Shown: positions 59,601 through 64,000 of the stretch, piece by piece
Layout of the letters: each line of letters opens with the position of its first letter
Numbering within the stretch: position 1 is the first letter of the stretch
Origin: Antedon mediterranea
Taxonomy: Eukaryota; Echinodermata; Crinoidea; Comatulida; Antedonidae
Assembly: GCF_964355755.1 (NCBI RefSeq)
Contig: NC_092679.1
Span: 15,304,932-15,368,931, forward strand
Direction: 5' to 3'
DNA length: 64,000 nt
Made by a program: the position numbers and the translations under genes
The notes under the pieces: generated by a model
Told to the model about the DNA's origin: nothing
Database searches by the model: none
Seen by the model: only the letters and a program-made list of their open reading frames with translations

Positions 59601-62600
59601 ATGAAATAACAACAACATCACTGTCTACAGTCTTGACAAGAATGCGTGGAAAAATTTTAGCGGCATGTTTAACATGAACAAACATACGTTCATCTGCCTC
59701 TTCTATGTTACATGGCATCAGCAGTTGTATATTTACAGACTGGTTTGTTACAGCTCTGTCTCTCAGAGACCCTACAAACATTCCGTGATTTGTGTCAATG
59801 TTCTCTACTACTTCAGTTACAATTAATGAAACAACTCTGATTTGTTGTCATCATATCTCGAATATGTGGTCCAATTGTTGGGCATGCTCTCACTGGCTTT
59901 GACACCAGAGCCGCGGTTTGAACGCGTACTAGACTTTAAACCGTCGTTAAAGTATCTATCGAAAACCAAATCTGGTCGCGTCACTGATCAAAGTTGATGG
60001 TCTATATATGGTTGTACGACAAAATGAAGCACCATTAGTTGCTGCCAAGGTGTTTAGATTGACCAGCAATAATCAATATGCTCAGGCCCAATGATTCGAA
60101 GACATTCATTGAGTATATATCAAGTGTCATACAACCATCAACTTTGATCAGTAACACGATAGATACTTTAACGACAGTGTCTCTGGTGTAAGGAGGGTCG
60201 TTAAAGCCAGCGGGAGCATGCCCAACAATTGGACCACATTTTTTAGATTTGATGACAACAAATCAGAGTTGTTTTCATTTATTGTAACTGAAGTAGTAGA
60301 GAACATTGGCACAAATCACGGAATGTTTGTAGGGTGTTTGGAGACAGAGCTGTAACAAACCAGTAAATATACAATCGCTGATGCCATGTAACATAGAAGA
60401 GGTAGATGAACGTATGTTTGTTCACGTTAAACTTTCCGCTGAAATTTTCCACGCATTGCCAAGACTGTACACAGTGATGTTGTTGTCAGCTTTCCACAGA
60501 ATACCTGGCATCCACGAGCTTCGGATCGAGTTTGGAGTGGGGAAGCACTTGAAGTACATCCCAATACACGAGATTGCATCTTCTCTTGGATCACAAGCAT
60601 CAGCCGCTTACTTGTTCTTTCATACCATTAGCGGTTGTGATAGAACTTTATCTGTTTAAGAAAAAGGTAAAGCTACATTTAACGAGACCTTGAAAAAGAT
60701 GCCATGTATGACTCCAGTTTTTGAGAGGATGTCATTGTCTGTAGGGCATGTTAGTGAAACAGACACAGATTATCTAGAACAGTTTGTTGTAACTATGTCT
60801 ACTGCAGAACATTTAATGATTCAAGACGATATCTTTTTACAAGAGAAAGACTATTGAAAATATCCCCCAACATCTGCGGCATTAAGAGAACATGTGAAAC
60901 GGAAGCCAGGAGGTGGTACGACTGTCTAGATGCATTCAGGGTTGAACGGGACCCAGCGAACTGGGGATAGAGGAAGGACGGCAACAAATTTAGTCCAGCT
61001 TGGAGTTCATTGCCGGAACTTTCAGATGTCACAAAGGTTTTAATTCGCTGTGGACACACCGACTGTGATCTTGGATGCTGTAAATGCAGAAAGAGTGATT
61101 TACGATGTACAGAGCTGTGTGGTTGCCAGGGAAAATGTGACCTACAATAAGTGTCCGTGTTAAATGCATGTAATTATGAAGATAAACAAATAGTGTAAAG
61201 TCAGTACGGGTTGAGCTACATTCAAAATGGCCGCCATGCAATCAAAGACGTTATACTAATATGTTTGTTGACCTCAATACTATTATACTTTGTACCTAAA
61301 ATTATAACTGTAGGTACCGTACTGAAACTTTTTGAGTACGCCATTTTGAAATTCAAAATGGCCGCCATGCAATAAAAATGTCAGTTAAATACCAATATGT
61401 TTGGTTACCCATTACCATATAATTGGCACCTAAAATCAGAACTCTAGGTGCCTTTTTAGCAGAGATATACCTGAAAAATGAAAATTTGAAATCCGCCATT
61501 TTGAAATCCAACATGGCCGCCATGGAATCAAAATGTTAGTTATACCAGTATGTTTGGTGACCCCACTACCATATAATTTGCACCTAAAATCAGAACTCTA
61601 GGTGCCTCTTTAGCAGAGATACACCTAAAAAGTGAAAATTTGAAGTCCGCCATTTTGAAATCCAAAATGGCCGCCATGCAATTAAAATGTTAGTTATACC
61701 AATATGTTTGGTGAGCCCATTACCATATAATTTGCACCTAAATTCAGAACTCTAGGTGCCTATTTAGCAGAGATATACCTGAAAAGTGAACAATTTGGGT
61801 CCGCCATTTTGAATCCAAAATGGCGGCTTTCCCCTGACCAAATTTTGTGCAACCATTCCATTTCATATTTTTGACACCCTAATGAATAACTGTGCAAAGT
61901 TTCAGAATGTTATCACAATTTGAAGGATTGGGTCACTTAACAGGCCTACTATAAGGGCCACAGGAGACATTGTCCATTTGATCTAAAGCCAATACAAGTC
62001 CTTCGTTTTCATTTATCCATGGTCCTTCTCGTACTACGTACACCAAGTAGTTCTTATGCATTAGTTTGAACGTCACAAATTTAGTTATATATATATTTGA
62101 TTATCGGGGTTTAGATGTCATCCGTACATTTCAGTAAGGGTTTTTTAGTGACAAAATGATTTTTAATTTTTTTTTAAGTTTTCTTTTGATCATTTTAATA
62201 TTGCTGTTTTAATAGTTACCCAGTCCGCTTAATACATGTATTATTACGATACCGTTTCTTCGGGGTGTTTAAGAAATTATAATCAAAAGTCAGGAAGGGG
62301 TTAATAAAGAGTAGACTAATAGTTATAATTATACCATGTTAATAACTATACCATTTCCACGTTGATGTTAAACCAGACATATACCTATTTTGTGAGAGTG
62401 TTGTGGAGTAAAATACTTCATATTTTTAACGATTAGGCTGATTTAAATAAAACTTGGTAGTTAAAAAATTAAGTTCATGGACTGGTTAAAGATGCGGTCA
62501 AAGGTCATTCCTCTGACCGGGTTCATGTTCTATTGAACATAATTATATCTAGTTTTAACTGTAATTGTGTTGTAGGCATTATAACTGCTTTAATACCGGT

Positions 62601-64000
62601 AATAATCATTATCAATATTGTTGTTGTTGTGATCGTTACGCTTATTCTACTCGTACCTCTTCAAGCGTTTCGAAACTGTTTATGTATTCACGTTCTGTAT
62701 TGGAAATATACGGATCTTTATTTGGATTCTCATAAATGAATAACATCCATATCATTGCTATAAAAACTGAAAACACACCTACAAAAAGAACAATCATGGT
62801 TTTAAATGTACGTATCAAACGATATGGTAACTCTCAATTCGATTTTTTTTTTAATTGTCCTTTTTCTTGTTTGTAAATATTTTAAAGTGGAGTACAGCGC
62901 TAAGAACGTTATACAAATCTATAGTATTAGTGTTATTAATAATTAAAATTGGACCTTCCGTATCACTCTACAAAAATGATTGAGAAGATATAAAACGTAT
63001 TGCCTAACTAACTAACATAACAAAGATTTGTTGAAATGGTGATAAATTAAACATGGGGCATTCAACCCCTTCATTTTATGAGGCACGTTTTTTTCTTATT
63101 TCGAAGGATAATTTACATTGTTATTTCAAGTTTGCACGTGAAACTAACTAACTAACTAACTGTAACTTACATATCATAGATTCGTTGAAATGGTGATGAA
63201 TTAAACATGGGGCATTCAACCCCTTCATTTAATGAGGCACGTTTTTTTCTTATTTCGAAGGATAATTTACATTGTTATCTCAAGTTTGCACGTGAAACTA
63301 ACTAACTAACTGTAACTTACATATCATAGATTCGTTGAAGTGGTGATGAATCAAACATGGGGCATTCAACCCCTTCATTTTATGAGGCACGTTTTTTTTT
63401 TCTTTTTCGAAGGAAAATTTACATTTCTATCTTGAAAACTAACAATTAAATTGTAGATTTAATGTTTTAAACTCAAGCTTATATAGCACAGTAGATTAAT
63501 TTAATCTATATATACCAGTGTATAATTGTATTTACTGAGAATATAGAAGGTATACTGCCATCCACCAACATCACAGATCCAACTTGACATCTTATTACAG
63601 AATGCTACACTAAGAGGCAATGCTGTAAGAGAAGATTATTATTAATTTGATCAAGAAACTTTTCACTAGGTGAATTTAGTCGCGTGGATCTTTTAGTCTA
63701 TTCGCATGAGTTCACATGAACAAACTTATTTCCCGTTCTCTGATTGGTTGCGAACATTTTGTGCAATTTGAAATGCGCAAGAATTATCTTACGCATTTTG
63801 TAATTGTAGGGCCTAGTTATAACCTATACTAGATGAAAACTTGAATTGGAAAAATATACCTTACCTGAAAATGCAATAGACATTAGTTTACTTCGTTCGT
63901 GTGGAATTATCCAATTTTCTAATAATTCACAGAGAGCTGGGTAGTACACGCCCTTTAAAAAAACAATCCCAAATGTATATACTTCCGATGTGAGCCCGTC
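56646..64000 (-). CDS. SLC17-family anion transporter, partial (7 exons, 343 aa)
   Basis: The exons in order of translation are 64000-63865, 63622-63536, 62778-62657, 58077-57928, 57803-57671, 57384-57143 and 56807-56646. All have GT-AG sites and the phases agree (1, 1, 0, 0, 1, 0). Family landmarks appear in order: GVYYPAL ... PHERSKL after TM4; WMLFIYENPNKDPYIS ... EYI, the central loop; AWFKIFTSSAVWAL and GFDLKT at TM7; LLTSLPGLLQ; NTRKL; GFYTSSVIPNIMEISKGHSG at TM10; and a cytoplasmic tail KSYKAIEE. This is the sialin/VGLUT-type major-facilitator family, moving organic anions across lysosomal, vesicular or plasma membranes. The first part, including TM1-TM3, is beyond the window. The TM4 arginine that vesicular glutamate members carry eight residues before GV.YP is Thr here, so transport specificity may differ. 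Confidence 0.88.
56860..57090. repeat. Minisatellite in the last SLC17 intron
   Basis: About seven imperfect units of roughly 30 bp, typically TTGCATGTCGCTGC followed by a T-run and CGTTTTTTAG. On the gene's strand it is an A-rich array close upstream of the final acceptor. Confidence 0.7.
58560..59140. repeat. Tandem array of about 165-bp units, left arm
   Basis: About three to four units, each with GGCGGCCATTTTGGATTTCA-like palindromes, CAGGTATATCTCTGCTAAAA, TTTTAGGTGCAAATTATATG and CACCAAACATATTGGTATAA. The open frame at 58703-59116 merely runs through the units. Confidence 0.8.
59398..59781 (-). pseudogene. Transposon-associated PIN/FEN-like protein, left-arm copy
   Basis: It encodes EEADERMFVHVKHAAKI, TVDSDVVVISL, ELWIEFGVGKHLKYI and LGSQASVA. 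In its many invertebrate relatives this block continues to GCD and a Cys-rich tail. The acidic spacing (EEAD...DSDVV...GCD) is like FEN1/PIN nucleases. This copy loses frame after LGSQASVA. The first ATG shown may not be the true start, since homology continues upstream across the centre of the palindrome. Confidence 0.55.
60240..61150 (+). pseudogene. Transposon-associated PIN/FEN-like and Cys-rich protein, right-arm copy
   Basis: It encodes CNIEEVDERMFVHVKL, ELRIEFGVGKHLKYIPIHEI, SLGSQASAA and TISGCDRTLSV, then a stop at 60657. Beyond it, in shifting frames, come the rest of the family: LEQFVVTM, YPPTSAALREHVKR and the Cys-rich end LIRCGHTDCDLGCCKCRKSD. The central DSDVV is damaged. The order PIN-like core, middle helix, Cys-rich tail is the usual one for this widespread invertebrate family of unknown function. 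It is dead here. Confidence 0.6.
61200..61830. repeat. Tandem array of about 165-bp units, right arm
   Basis: About four inverted counterparts of the left-arm units (AAAATGGCCGCCATG, TAGGTGCCTTTTTAGCAGAG). Confidence 0.8.
61936..62656 (-). other. Rest of SLC17 intron
   Basis: No repeat or exon was recognised. The open frame 62533-62739 is antisense to an SLC17 exon and not real. Confidence 0.5.
63005..63445. repeat. Tandem array, three units of about 150 bp
   Basis: ACATGGGGCATTCAACCCCT recurs at 63051, 63205 and 63355, with CTAACTAACTAACTG linkers and TTTCGAAGGATAATTTACAT. It lies in an SLC17 intron. Confidence 0.85.

Larger units (their letters stand above)
58464..61935. mobile_element. 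Giant palindromic transposon in an SLC17 intron
   Basis: The left arm (58464-about 60020) and right arm (about 60127-61935) are inverted copies around a spacer of about 105 bp. Examples are TTATTCATTAGGGTGTCAAA at 58499 against its complement near 61890, and CCATCAACTTTGATCAGTAA at 60136 against 59980-60000. The right arm is longer because about 300 bp (60660-60960) are deleted from the left. The outer 600-700 bp of each arm are tandem units of about 165 bp, and the inner parts hold opposed copies of one protein gene. It looks like two copies of one transposon fused head-to-head, or a single foldback element. Confidence 0.75.

Noticed and set aside
62533-62739. Hydrophobic plus-strand open frame
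   Set aside because: It overlaps, antisense, an SLC17 exon with correct splice sites.

Overview
The window reads as animal nuclear DNA, most probably from an ambulacrarian deuterostome such as an echinoderm (inference). It is AT-rich, its genes are split by GT-AG introns, and most of it is transposon debris. It carries a Msxlx-class homeobox gene, a class known from amphioxus, hemichordates and echinoderms, and a somatomedin-B/7TM receptor. The palindromic octamer TAGGCCTA is scattered through it about thirty times, far above chance. No species can be named from sequence alone.

Layout. 1-256 (-): exon of a second somatomedin-B gene, cut by the window edge. 1.6-11.2 kb: tRNA-derived SINE, TTAA-flanked MITEs, a cluster of four intact tRNA-Val genes plus one broken copy, and a LINE 3' end. 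13.3-13.7 kb (-): an unrecognised terminal exon. 16.0-25.3 kb (-): a complete three-exon Msxlx-like gene of 329 codons with a Groucho-binding eh1 motif and a homeodomain split at the classical 44/45 site. 25.3-41.2 kb: gene-poor DNA with several MITE families, SINEs, a retroelement fragment followed by a hammerhead-ribozyme-like fold, and nested insertions. 41.3-45.2 kb (+): a three-exon, 971-residue receptor with signal peptide, somatomedin-B domain, Cys-rich repeats, a collagen-like stretch and seven membrane helices. 45.9-50.2 kb (-): two exons of a frameshifted SLC17 transporter copy, with two nested Helitron-like elements in the intron between them. 51.2-55.4 kb: a dispersed repeat in three copies, a Penelope-like element between 188-bp inverted arms, and a hairpin satellite. 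55.5-56.4 kb (+): wreck of a second receptor copy. 56.6-64.0 kb (-): an apparently sound SLC17 transporter gene, seven exons visible and the 5' end off the window, with a 3.5-kb palindromic transposon in one intron.

The most striking reading is that the tail-to-tail pair (receptor forward, SLC17 reverse) was duplicated in tandem and the copies decayed reciprocally. The first unit keeps the receptor and loses the transporter. The second keeps the transporter and loses the receptor. The homeobox gene belongs to a class that sits in the deuterostome 'pharyngeal cluster' in published genomes, but none of its usual neighbours is recognisable here.

Exon boundaries were set by eye from splice sites and reading-frame phase. 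No database search or folding was run.
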